Shown: positions 32,019 to 42,242 of the stretch, piece after piece | How positions within the stretch are numbered: position 1 is the first letter of the stretch | How the letters are laid out: the number at the start of each line of letters is the position of its first letter | Source: Fasciola hepatica | Lineage: Eukaryota > Platyhelminthes > Trematoda > Plagiorchiida > Fasciolidae | Length of the DNA: 64,000 nt | Assembly (NCBI GenBank): GCA_948099385.1 | Contig: CANUEZ040000031.1 | Span: 5,635,001-5,699,000 of the forward strand | Direction: 5' to 3' | Translations under genes and position numbers: made by a program | Notes under the pieces: generated by a model | Told to the model about the DNA's origin: nothing | Seen by the model: only the letters and a program-made list of their open reading frames with translations | Database searches by the model: none

Positions 32019-32883
32019 TATTAGGATTGTATATTCATTTGAACCTCATACCTCGACCTATACCCTCACCAAAATAGCTGATGACCTGAACGCTCTTCAC
32101 ATATGGTGCAACACTTGGAAAATGAGTTTCTCCGCTGCTAAGAGTGCCATTCTCACATATAAAAGCCAAATTCCTCCTGAGTCCCTCACCTTAAATGGCT
32201 CGTTTATTCCTACTACTCTGCTAGTACGAGATCTCGGTCTACAATATTCTTGCGCGTTCATCTTTCAAGAACAAGCCACCTACCAGGTGGCTAAGACTAA
32301 AAGAACGATAGCCCTCATCTGCAGAACTTTTAGGATGCGCGACAGCCAGCTTCTGATCTTTAAATTCCAAGCCAGACCACAGCTCGAGTACTGCCCTCTG
32401 GTATACACTCACATGCGCAAATCTGACAGACTTGCGATCGAAAGAGTTCAGCGATCCTTCACCAAGCACTTACTCGGCTCATCATCCCCTTTGATTTATA
32501 GAGAGAGATGTGAGCTACCAAGGCTTGAACCCCTATGGCTACGGCGTATGAAACTCAATCTTCATCTTCTATTCAACCTCCTACATTCTAGAGCGCATAC
32601 TTCCATCACTGATCTTTGTTTCGCTCAAGACGCACCCTACCCTCTTCGTAACCGAAATCACGCTACTAAAGTCCCATACACCAGGACAAGACTAAGAGTA
32701 AGGTTCTTCATCACCGTTTATTCCCGCATTTGGAACAGACTGTCCGAAGACATTCGGGCCTGCCAGACACTAGACCGTTTCAAAATTGTCCATACAAAAC
32801 ATTTAGATGTCGCCAAAGTACTACAATTAACCCATATGTGCACCACGTTGGAACAAGCTTATGAGGGTAACGTAGATTTTTGA
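31891..32883 (+). pseudogene. LINE ORF2, RT palm and C-terminal part
   Basis: 330 codons, with HPGVIQGGVLGPLLFLLYIN and FLFADDIRIVYSF (FADD at 32,008-32,020), then LEYCPLVYTHMRKSDRLAIE, PLWLRRMKLNLHLLFNLLHS and VYSRIWNRLSEDI. This is the complete catalytic palm and C-terminal part of a CR1/jockey-type RT, uninterrupted to its natural stop. It overlaps the tail of the preceding frame because of the frameshift. Confidence 0.92.
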
Positions 32884-33530
32884 ATAGAGAATAAAAGCAC
32901 GACCCGGTTAACATCCTTTGCAACGTTGACATCACCTACCCCATATGACGTCTCCATCGCCAGCATATTAGTACCCCTTAGAATGACTTACACCACTGAC
33001 ACTGCTCTTGTTAGATTCTTCCCAATTCACGCGCTCCAAAGTCTCTTATCTATTATCACTATCATACTTAATTCGCTTTACTTGGTCCAAACTGACCCGA
33101 TTCCCTTCCTTTATTTTGCCCTAGCGTCCCAACACTTAATCCACTTCCAGTGACTACCGCTCACCTTCTGAATCATCATTCTTATTTCTCGTTTTGGTCA
33201 TTATTTTTGTATTTTCATTCACTCCCAATGACTCACAGTCCTCACTCTTCCCAAAGTAGTCTGTGTCTATATTACAGGATTTCTCTTTTCACCATTGACG
33301 GTTGATCCTCAGCTGGGAGCATCCCAGACTGCGCCTCTCTAATCTTATGCTTCCAGACACCAACCGGCTCGTATCTCTCACTTGATGTCTTGGAATGATC
33401 CGGAGATAACACCAGCGAAATAAGTAACCCAAACGTCCGGCTTTAAATCCGGATCTCCCAAAATCTCCTAGACTACGCCATCTCTACGTATGTATGATCT
33501 CGACCAAAATCACCTGTGCAAATCCCGCCG

Positions 33531-33695
33531 GTGCGGGGCGCGGACAGATCCCCCGATGTGGCCGGTGCACATCGAGCGTGCAGGACGTCTGCAACGATGT
33601 GCGGGCGCAACTAGGTGGATCGCACCTCCTGCCTCCAGAAATGGTTGGGTGTCCAGCGCACGGTCAGCTCCACCCACCAGCACTGGTTGCAGATT
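33531..33695 (+). repeat. Dispersed GC-rich module, copy 2
   Basis: GTGCGGGGCGCGGACAGATC, GCACATCGAGCGTGCAGGAC, GTCTGCAACGATGTGCGGGC and TGTCCAGCGCACGGTCAGCT align in order with 9,655-9,836 and 48,740-48,900. Confidence 0.75.
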
Positions 33696-34360
33696 GAAAA
33701 AACAAAACAAGACAGAACAAAAGTTATGCCGTTCATATACTCAAAATGTTGCTGTCTCATCCAGCCAACATTGAATCTCCATCGTGCTCGCTTCAAATTT
33801 GCCTTCATAACCTAACGCTTTTTTCGTCCGGCAAAAGTTGCTTTCTTTGGTGCACAATTATCGCATACTTAAAAACCCATCAACACTTCTGGCTCATTAT
33901 TCCCGGTCCACTTCCCGCGGTTTCATGCCAAACTATTCACCAGTCTTATTTGCAAACTCAACCACTCTCTAAGACAAAGCCCACCCCTTTTTGCTACTTT
34001 TACCGATGAACTCGAGAAATAACGCATTTATCGCTGCCACTAACTTCCGTACCACAATCACCAGACAGTATATGACACTGCGAAATTTATCTCTTGAGAT
34101 TCCCAATAATCGACAACTCTGTGTTTGTTTGCTTTCTCTGCCAGCTCCGCTGTTAGCCCACTTAGGGCTGTTGCATCGTAATGTCCTCATCTTGCAAGGT
34201 ATCGTGTCCCATTTTTGCAAATCTGATAATCTTTTGTGCCGCAGAGTTATGTTCTGTCACCACAGAGTGGTCCACCTTTTGTATCAAACATAAGCTGATA
34301 ATCTTCTGCCCATCACTCCATCGTTTTTTCCAGCTGTGTCCATCCTATTGTTGTAAGTGA

Positions 34361-34905
34361 GCACCACGCAACGATTTTTTCGATAATTCCTAGTTCATGC
34401 TGATGCATTACATTCCTATTTCTGAAAGCAAAACAATCCACTCAAAGTCCATATGTTTTGTCCGGTCACTTTCTTCACCATCACTTTTGCAACCACGGTC
34501 CAGATGTGTAGTTTATTTGGTTTATCACACACACTCCGCCCATATCCGGCTGCTGAACTTTGCAAACCTATTCATCGGTTGTTCTGTGTATTTCCTTTCC
34601 CATGCTCCATTCCGATAGATCGTTTCAGACACTTCCGACACTTGATACATTTTTTTCACCACGTGAAGTCTTTGTTGATAATTATCAGTATGTAATTACT
34701 TACCTGTCATTCAACCGGTCATCCCTCTTGCAAGCCACCTTTCCGCCACTATCGTAGCTACGCACCACACATCGATTTCATTGTCAGTTACCAGTTTCTT
34801 GCTGATGTATTACATTCCTTTTTTCTGAAAGCAAAACAATCCACTCAAAGTCCATATACTCTATCCGGTCATTTCTTTCACCATCAATTTGACACCCACA
34901 ATCCA
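34361..34905 (+). repeat. Tandem duplication, about 402-bp period
   Basis: The block CTGATGCATTACATTCC, CTGAAAGCAAAACAATCCAC and TCAAAGTCCATATG at 34,400 recurs at 34,802 with small changes. The flanking GCACCACGCAACGATTT / GCACCACACATCGATTT blocks repeat with similar spacing. It is an imperfect tandem pair in the LINE 3' region. Confidence 0.75.
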
Positions 34906-35860
34906 ATGTATTGTCCGTTTTGTTTTACAACTGGCTCAACCGATATACGGTCACTGTACCCGAAAATTGCTATCCTCGACCGATATTCTTGGTCTTTATG
35001 TATTATGCCACAATTTTTTATTGTCTAATTTTTCATCGCAACCCCCTCATACATTGCAAAGCTCTGTTGCTTGAATACATCTCCTTCAGGAATGTTTCTC
35101 CTTCACAATATCCACGTATCCGTCAGTCTAGTTTAGTTCTCCGACAAGGCAGTCTTCCTTCTGTAGGATTTGTGTGATTTTGTACCATTCTCCACCCACC
35201 CCACACTTTGGCAGAATAACTACACCTACCCCCAGCCGGAGATGGTGTCTAAACATACGGGCTCAAATATAGCCCGACTGAAGTTGTGGGACTATTATAT
35301 GTGGAACGGTTGGAACAGATGAATCGGTGCCCGTGGAAAATGAGATTGATGCGAAATCATATGGTGCGACTTTTGTTTGAATGCGTGCCAAAAAGGTATA
35401 TAACCATTGTGCTGAAGGTTACCACCGTCGTTGACCGCGGTGGCTGTTGGTGCAGCGGGCGCGGCTTCGGTTGTTGGCTCTGTGGTATTTTCTCGCTCGG
35501 GTCGCGATACGTAGAAGAGTTTTTCAGATTTTGAAAATGATTCTCGGGTTTTTCAAAGCGAAACTTCAATTTTTTCTATATTCTTGATGGTGTAGTTACC
35601 ATTGGCTGTATAATTCACCAAAGTGAGCATCAGTTGTCACGCATGCTTGGAAGATGTGCCAAAAGTAGCGTTTTCCGCGCTCGCATGTTTGGTTTATACC
35701 CCAGCCGGATCGACCACTTGACCTTGAGTTTAAACTCACCGGGCGGTATTGCAACAATTGACTTGAATGCCTTCTCTAATATTCAATCGCGTTCGCATAA
35801 TTGTACAGTCCTACTGTAACTTTCATTCAGCTTTCAACTGTACTGTTTGATCTTGCATTG

Positions 35861-35904
35861 CAGCATGCTTTAGGGTTTTCCGAAATAAAATATTATTACA
35901 TATA
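35861..35904 (+). repeat. LINE 3' tail at the palindrome boundary
   Basis: CAGCATGCTTTAGGGTTTTC, CGAAATAAAA, then TATTATTACATATA. The right outer arm begins within about 5 bp, at AGGGCC (35,905). Confidence 0.75.
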
Positions 35905-36489
35905 AGGGCCTGTAACACGAGGAAATTACTATTCAATATATCACTGTAGGCATTTACTACGTGTGTAAAGGCCTGAAGTGACATATCCAAAGACATTTCT
36001 TTGTGGTACAATATTTTCATGAAACGATGGGCGCATTCTATGGTTATAAGAGGGCGATCTAAAATTAAATTGGTGGTTACTCCGCAGAGCGGGTAAGCTG
36101 AATGCCCCGACCCAGTGCTCGTAGTTGGTGGCCTTTCTGGCGTTGTAAGATAGATCATGGGAGCCCTAGGGATATCAGAGCACTGAGGGGCCTAGTGGAA
36201 ATAGGATATGCGGCATGTTTTTGAAGTAGGTTGGAGAAGATTAGCTTCCAGGTTGTGCAAGTTTGTTGCCCTTCCCTAATGCACATGGCCAGCAGCTATT
36301 TTTGTTATTTGCTGGTGAGACCACGGAAGTTCCAGAGTTGGGCAGTGACTTGGAGGCATACTGGAGTTAGGATCCATACCGAATTTCCTCCGAGATGGTC
36401 GAGACGTTTAGGATGAGATTGGTGATTACTAGTCTATTTTGAATTGCAGCAGCTGAACACGTGGGAGCGGTGGGTTGACTTTGTACTTC

Positions 36490-36710
36490 TTATTGATAAT
36501 ATTGATGGTAATAAAAATAACGGTATATTTCAGATGAGCCCAAAGCATGCTGCAGTGCGTGATCCGATGATTCAATTTACGTCAGAATCGAGCGTTCCAA
36601 AAGGGTAAAACGTGTGTGCATAGAGCATTCAAGAGAATGGTGAAGTTGACCAAAACCGTAGTAATGCCCGGCGCATTTGAAGGTCAAGGTCTAATGGACG
36701 GGTTGGCTGA
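36490..36710 (-). mobile_element. LINE 3' end fragment, right arm
   Basis: Mirror of 15,191-15,411: the same tail block read on the minus strand, followed by the AT-rich end. Confidence 0.5.
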
Positions 36711-38529
36711 TGGGGGTTGGGATCAGCTAGAAAGAGGGCTTATATGCACAAGTATTACCAGAAATAATCGAATCATTGGAAATTCCAGCTAAATCAAAAG
36801 ACGTATGTTGAAAAGGGAAGTCAAAATGAGGGAAGATTTCACCGAGGAAAGTTCGAAGAGTCGTTTGCGCGCTGCGGAGTGAGAAGAGTATATGGACAGG
36901 AAATTCGACGGTTTTAGAATGGACCTTCCGATTTGAAATGCCATGAATCAACGGCCAGTGTGGTGTTGACATTTGATGGTGAGATGCTGGCGTGGTCGGT
37001 CACAAGTTAGGAGACCAAAAAACCCGATGGATAGAAGGAGGGATTTCAAGAGCGGTGATGAAAGAAATAGCCAGAAGTGGGCCGGTATGTGTTCAGTGGT
37101 TTATTTTCAATAATATAGCAAAACTCGGTTGGATGAAACTTCCATGGAATTTCTGACGAAGATCTCTCAGCTTTATTGAATTTGCACTCACCAGTGGCCA
37201 GAATATGGCCGTCGAATTACGCTCACCGAAATCTTCAAGGATATGAACGCTTCAGAACGGGTCTAAATGTAAGCCACAGAGGCCATGCAAAATCTATCTC
37301 CACCCTTGTCCGTTTGCGGCTCTCATTGTCGGCACAAAGTCTTTAAAATCTCTTTGTGTCAGCGACTTGTTCTTTATGTATAGCCCCTCCTCTTTAGGAC
37401 TGAGAGACCGGCTTTTCCCACTTCCAAACCTGGAGAAACGGAGATGTGAAAGCAGGAAATTATTCGAGCTCTGCCATCTAGCCCTCATTAGACAGCATTG
37501 TTACGGACCCTAGCGCTTCGTGGCGGGTGGCACACGAAATAGTCCTCTGAGTTCAGTGAATTCAGTTAAGAGTGGTCATTTCTCTTTCGCCTTCCCTCTT
37601 TTGTTCGACCGTACTTTTTTGCAGAGCCTTTAAAAACCGTCGAGAATTTCTGATTGTAATTCGTCCGGTAAAACCAGCACTGTTTTATTCCCACTCTCAG
37701 CAAGAGGATGAGCACAGTGAGGTATGGCTTGTAAATTCTTGATTCATTGTTGTTCAATATTCAGGTTTTTTATCAGCTATCATAGAAACTCCCTTCTCCA
37801 ATATACACGACCTGTAGAATTTCCTCATTTTCGGGTTTGATGGTTGTATAGGCCTCTTTCCAGTGTACACAGACGCTAGTATTCCGGTCTGTCCTAGAGT
37901 ATTTGGCCTTGCATCATGGAGCCTTCTATCAGTCATTGGGAGATTTGGATTTGTCGGTTCAAGGTTACGCCTCTTGGATGCGACTTTAAGCTCAACATTA
38001 CATGGGTTGCTTTTTGCCTATGCATGTAAGTTTGTTAGCTTAAACCCTTTCGTTTGAAACTCTTTCCAGCTGTTTTCGGCTGTTTTTTCCGCCGTCTGTA
38101 ATCTTCCTCCACTATCAATGGAATTAGATAGCAGGGCTAACTTCCACTATAAGCCAACAGCTGAAATAGCTGTTACCCCACCCTCCTTCAAGTCTCCTGC
38201 CTCTGCTTTTGGCGTAGATTTGTCAAACGTTCAAAATCTGTTTGGGCTGGGATCAAAAATCGCTCATTCACAGGTGGAAGCCGATGAGGCCATGAAATGT
38301 TAGCTGAATCCAACCGAATAATAACCGGGGAGCTTGCAATACGTGATGGTGGAGATGGCTATGGGATATCCATCAGTTGGGAAATGGACTGATAGCGGCG
38401 GCCATAGTGAGTTATCAGTCATAGATACCGGTATTTCCAAGACTAGAGAAAGCTGCGATGGCCATGTTCTTCTTGTTGGTAAATCCGACCCATTGAGTGC
38501 TATTGATGGGATAAGCCGGCTGCCGGCAT
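36711..38529. other. Unassigned arm sequence
   Basis: Mirror of about 13,372-15,190. Three plus-strand frames in one register (37,863-38,057, 38,118-38,303, 38,334-38,558) precede the gag relic and could be its decayed upstream part. No protein family is recognised. Confidence 0.35.
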
Positions 38530-39480
38530 TATTAGAGTTTCTGAAAGTACATTCTTAGAGCTCGCCGGTTCTCCTCCACAGTGTGCTTTGTTCTTTGGAC
38601 AATTTGACTGTCAGACAAAAGGCGGAGTGAAAAATGACGGTCAGCGCTAGAATAACTTGTTTAAGTATTGTGAAGGGGAAACAGAAGAAGTTATACGAGG
38701 TCTTTCACCTCTTCTTGGTAGCGGGAATATTTAGCTGGAAAGGTAAATGTTTTAGGAAATTAGTTGATCAGCGCCATCATGTCTTAAGCTGCACGCCAAA
38801 TTAGTTATCTGGGCCAGGATAAGTTTCCCAAGGTCTGGAATACTATTCACCTTGTGCTCAGAAGTTGAGCAGCTTTGCAGATGAACTGGAGAAATTGGGC
38901 TAAGTGGGTGACCTTAGTTTGCATCACACTAAAGAAGTGGGTTTCAGAGGGTTGTCCTGGTACGTGGCAGTTGATCGGATGAAAGAGGCCCACGAGGTTT
39001 TTTGACAAGCAACAAACCAGGATTCCGTGATGTGTATCAGTTCGCCAATTCCAAGGCTCGTCGGCAAGGCAATTGGTACACTTGTATACTTTCTGACCGG
39101 AATAAAACCCCAGATGTCTACGAGAGGGACGGTTAGAACTAAGTATTCTCCGCGAAACCCATAACTGGTACCGGCTCTATCAGACGTCATGGAGTAGGCA
39201 ACCAAAAGAACTGGTGATAGTTCCAATCGTAGTCTCCGGGGTCTTCATGCTGACAAATGTCGTTTGAGAAGGTTGTGTAAACAAGAAAACCACAATCGCC
39301 GGCATCATTCCTCTTTGGATGAGATGAATAAGGTCCCGGTCTTCAACGCATCTTGTTAATTATTGCCCATGGGTTTCGTTGTTGGCTGAAGGTGCACGCT
39401 GGCCCTTGATGAAGGTCTAAAAGTGTCCCGGCTCAGTGATGCGCCGCTCGACTACGGTGCAGATATTTATTTTTCTTCAC
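38530..39480 (+). pseudogene. BEL/Pao gag-protease relic (right-arm copy)
   Basis: Mirror of 12,421-13,371. Plus-strand blocks in order: ELAGSPPQCALFFGQFDCQ (compare FDGSPL.YALFI.QF), a stop in place of one residue before NNLFKYCEGETEEVIRGL, FADELEKLG, a zinc-knuckle-like C.....C...H...HHSSL at about 39,260-39,315, and LALDEGLKVSRLSDAP as a protease-like segment. This would be a third BEL/Pao lineage in the window, more decayed than the other two. The call rests on my reading of block order. Confidence 0.45.
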
Positions 39481-40110
39481 TCTATCATATCTCTCTCTTG
39501 CCAGGAGATAAATCAAACCCATATGTATCTCGGACACTCGTCAGCCACGCACTGGGGTTTGCTGCAGGTTCAGCGAAAATCGTCACCCAATTTTTCTTTC
39601 AGTATCGCAGACCACAGGCTGTATGTTGTTCGAGGTGCTCCATGTTTTTCTCAAAGGTTCTCAAACACGTTTGCATATAACTGCGTAGGCAAAAATACCA
39701 TCTTATACTTGTGTGTATGCGTGCGTATGTAAATACAGGCCGGATGGCTGGGCAGAAGATGCAAATCTTTCTCAACTACTTTGAGACGCCATGGCACAGG
39801 CCAAAGCCGAAAAAACGCTCGCCTTTCATTGTCAATCCTTGACGGCACTTCTTCCGTTGCTTGACCCTTCGGGAGCAGGGTTGACCCCAGAGGTTGGAAC
39901 TGGTTGCGTACTCGATCGCCTGACTATCAACGTACAGCTGCTGAGCTGATGCCCAAAGGCAAGTCGACAAAGCTTTTGCTTTCGCGGAGTTCACTCCCGG
40001 GCCAGTAGTCCTTGAGAAGTGTTCGGGTCGGTCCACAGCTAGCAGATATTTGAATGGAGAGCCTCTTAACAAGGCAACATTGTCAGCAAGCTCCAGGTCT
40101 CAGCTACTAG
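39481..40110. other. Unassigned arm sequence
   Basis: Mirror of 11,791-12,420. It lies downstream of the gag-protease relic and may be its linker, but no block is clear enough to call. Confidence 0.35.
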
Positions 40111-40123
40111 TAATTATTATTTA

Positions 40124-40158
<35 letters not shown>

Positions 40159-40814
40159 TGGGTTATTTTGGAGGTTCCCGAATCATGCATTTGCATGTCC
40201 CTGTTGATACAGGTGATGGAATGGACAGATATAATTCATGAAAATGTGGAAACTTGCATGAAAATGTAAGATAAAAGGCTCAGAAGGGGGAAGAATGTGG
40301 GATTAAAATAGGATAAATGTATGCACACCATAGAGATTGTGGGGAGTTTAAATGAACTCAAGGGTGGACTTGAATGGGTGCCCAGTGAGTTTGAAAGTCA
40401 AAGTCAGATGGGGAATGTGACTGGCCCGGGTGGATACATCTGAAGGCCGACTGATAAAGACGAGAATGGTTAGAAATCGGTATAAGGAGCTGCAGTAGCA
40501 CGGGACGATGGAGAAAAAAGTGAGGTGCACTGCAGTGGATTGGATATCAATGAAGCATTGGCACTCTGCAGTGGATTGTCGGCGGACAGGGCACAAAACT
40601 CATCGCAGAACAGGTAGCGGACATTGGAATACGTAAATGGTGGTAGGGATGGCAAGAATCATCTGTAGGGATTTGATGTGGTAAATATGAGGTGCAGATG
40701 TAAAAAGAGTGGACGCATATCATGAGGGTCAGCGGGATGGTAGCATGAAAAGTAGCCGGCAAAGGTGCAGGATGCAGTGCAGATGAATATATACATATGT
40801 ATATATATATGTAG

Positions 40815-40845
<31 letters not shown>

Positions 40846-42242
40846 AATGGATATGCGAGGAGTAGGAGCAAGGAGCAATAGAGCACTAGGAGAAAAAAGT
40901 ATCAGTGATTGAAAGAGGGAGATAGGATTGGATCAAAGTGTGCAGGATTGACTTGGGAGAATTCAAACGAAGTTTTCATGACGGGATTACATAGTGGATC
41001 AACAGATGGAGAAGACTGAAGAAGCACTAAGTTGGTGCCGGCCGTGAAGGGCAGATAATGAACGAGGGAAGATGAAAGATAGGATCGGAGAGATCAAGCA
41101 AGAATGAGTCTAATTATTTGATCAATGCGGGTGCGACATGTGGTGACGGATCAGGGGAATTGGGTAGTGACAGATAAAACGATTTGGAACTGTAAAAGAA
41201 CATCGTGACGCAACGTTGTCTTTACAATTGGTGGATTATGGAAAAGCGGACCACACTTGAAGGCACAGAAAAATGCCTGTAGTGGGCAATAAGCGGATCA
41301 AGGGATGCAAGCAATGAACGAGGAGACACAGGTAAGACATGACCAATCAGATCATTTTACTGCAGATGAAATACGAAGGAGGAGGAGAAGAAAGCAAGCC
41401 GCCCCGAGATAAGTGAAACAGCAATAGAACAAAAAGGCCCAAAATTGAATGCGCGACGGAGTTGGGGCAATGAACTTGGGGAGCTGTGTGCCGGCAGACA
41501 ATTGAACAGGTGGATACTCATCGGGACACTGCCTAATGGAAAGAACCACAGAGGAATCGCGGAGCCAAGAAATGAAAATATGGTGGTGGTGATTAGATAA
41601 TAAATGCGAATATATAAGAAGCGAAGTTTGGAGCGGCAAGTTCTGATATGCGGATTGGTTATGGGTGCGGGTGTGATTGGTGCATAATGGCATTGGGCAT
41701 AAGGAGGGAGAACAAGGAGGGATTTACCAAAACGACAGGTATAAGAATGCTATCAACGGGCATTCCGAGCAGAGTGTAATACCAAGTGCACAGGGAATAA
41801 AAGCCAGCAATGACTGCAGGTGGGAAAAGAGATACTGGGGAGCGTCGGCAGAGAAGAGTCGTTAGGACGATAGTGACTCAATGCAATGAGAGTTGATGCA
41901 GAGAGGGCGATAGGAGGGAGGACAGAACGGGTAGGTGTGCATACCGTGGTAGGGCGACAAAAATGGGAAGTGGCAACAAATGATAAGAGTTATAGGTGAA
42001 CAAACTGTGGCGAAATAAAGATGAGGATCATGCAATTTTCAACCGAAAGCATTGGATTCGTTAGTCCGGGGAAAGTTAGCGTGTTATACGCAGCCGGTGA
42101 TAGTGGGTGGGACTGGCCGTGCGCTGGGCACCGTTTAGCACTATTGTCCAGGTGCACCTGCCAGGGAGATGGAAAGCACAGTGTTCGAAGTGGTCGGTCG
42201 TCATTGAGGACCACTGGAAGGGAAAAAGGGATATAGAAACGC
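40111..42242 (-). mobile_element. LINE 3' region (truncated copy), right arm
   Basis: Mirror of 9,405-11,790, with the tail at 40,111-40,190 and the TA run at about 40,783-40,850. It has lost 277 bp, including most of the GC-rich module, at 42,130-42,132. It keeps extra upstream LINE sequence past the left arm's junction: TTTCTCAGCTGGGACACCC (read on minus near 42,250), the same block as at 33,303 and 48,465. Confidence 0.55.

Larger units (their letters stand above)
32884..35860 (+). other. 3' non-coding region of the loop LINE
   Basis: 3 kb of pyrimidine-rich DNA without a recognised gene. It shares ordered blocks with 47,500-50,700: GTTGATCCTCAGCTGGG near 33,301 and GTTGATTCTCAGCTGGG near 48,460, and the GC-rich module. 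It contains a local tandem duplication (34,361-34,905). Small frames here are chance frames. A 350-bp G-richer patch (about 35,280-35,620) differs in composition and may be an insertion. Confidence 0.55.
28914..35904 (+). mobile_element. Nearly full-length decayed LINE (CR1/jockey-like)
   Basis: The order is ORF1 (28,914-29,948), endonuclease (about 30,223-30,900), RT (30,951-32,050), C-terminal part to a TGA at 32,881-32,883, a 3-kb non-coding 3' region, then CAGCATGCTTTAGGGTTTTC and a TATTATTA tail. The reading frame is shifted at least twice in ORF2, and ORF1 has two stops. The same family supplied the relics at 7,572-8,827, 45,180-50,756, and the 3' pieces at 9,405-11,790 and 15,191-15,411. 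Its 3' tail abuts the inner edge of the right outer arm at 35,905. Confidence 0.8.

Noticed and set aside
38026..38069. A 44-nt intron-like stretch (GTAAGT ... TTTCCAG) between two open frames
   Set aside because: Joining the flanking frames at these sites changes register and meets a stop within about 12 codons, and no protein family is recognised. Short introns exist in flatworms, but this alone is not support for a gene.
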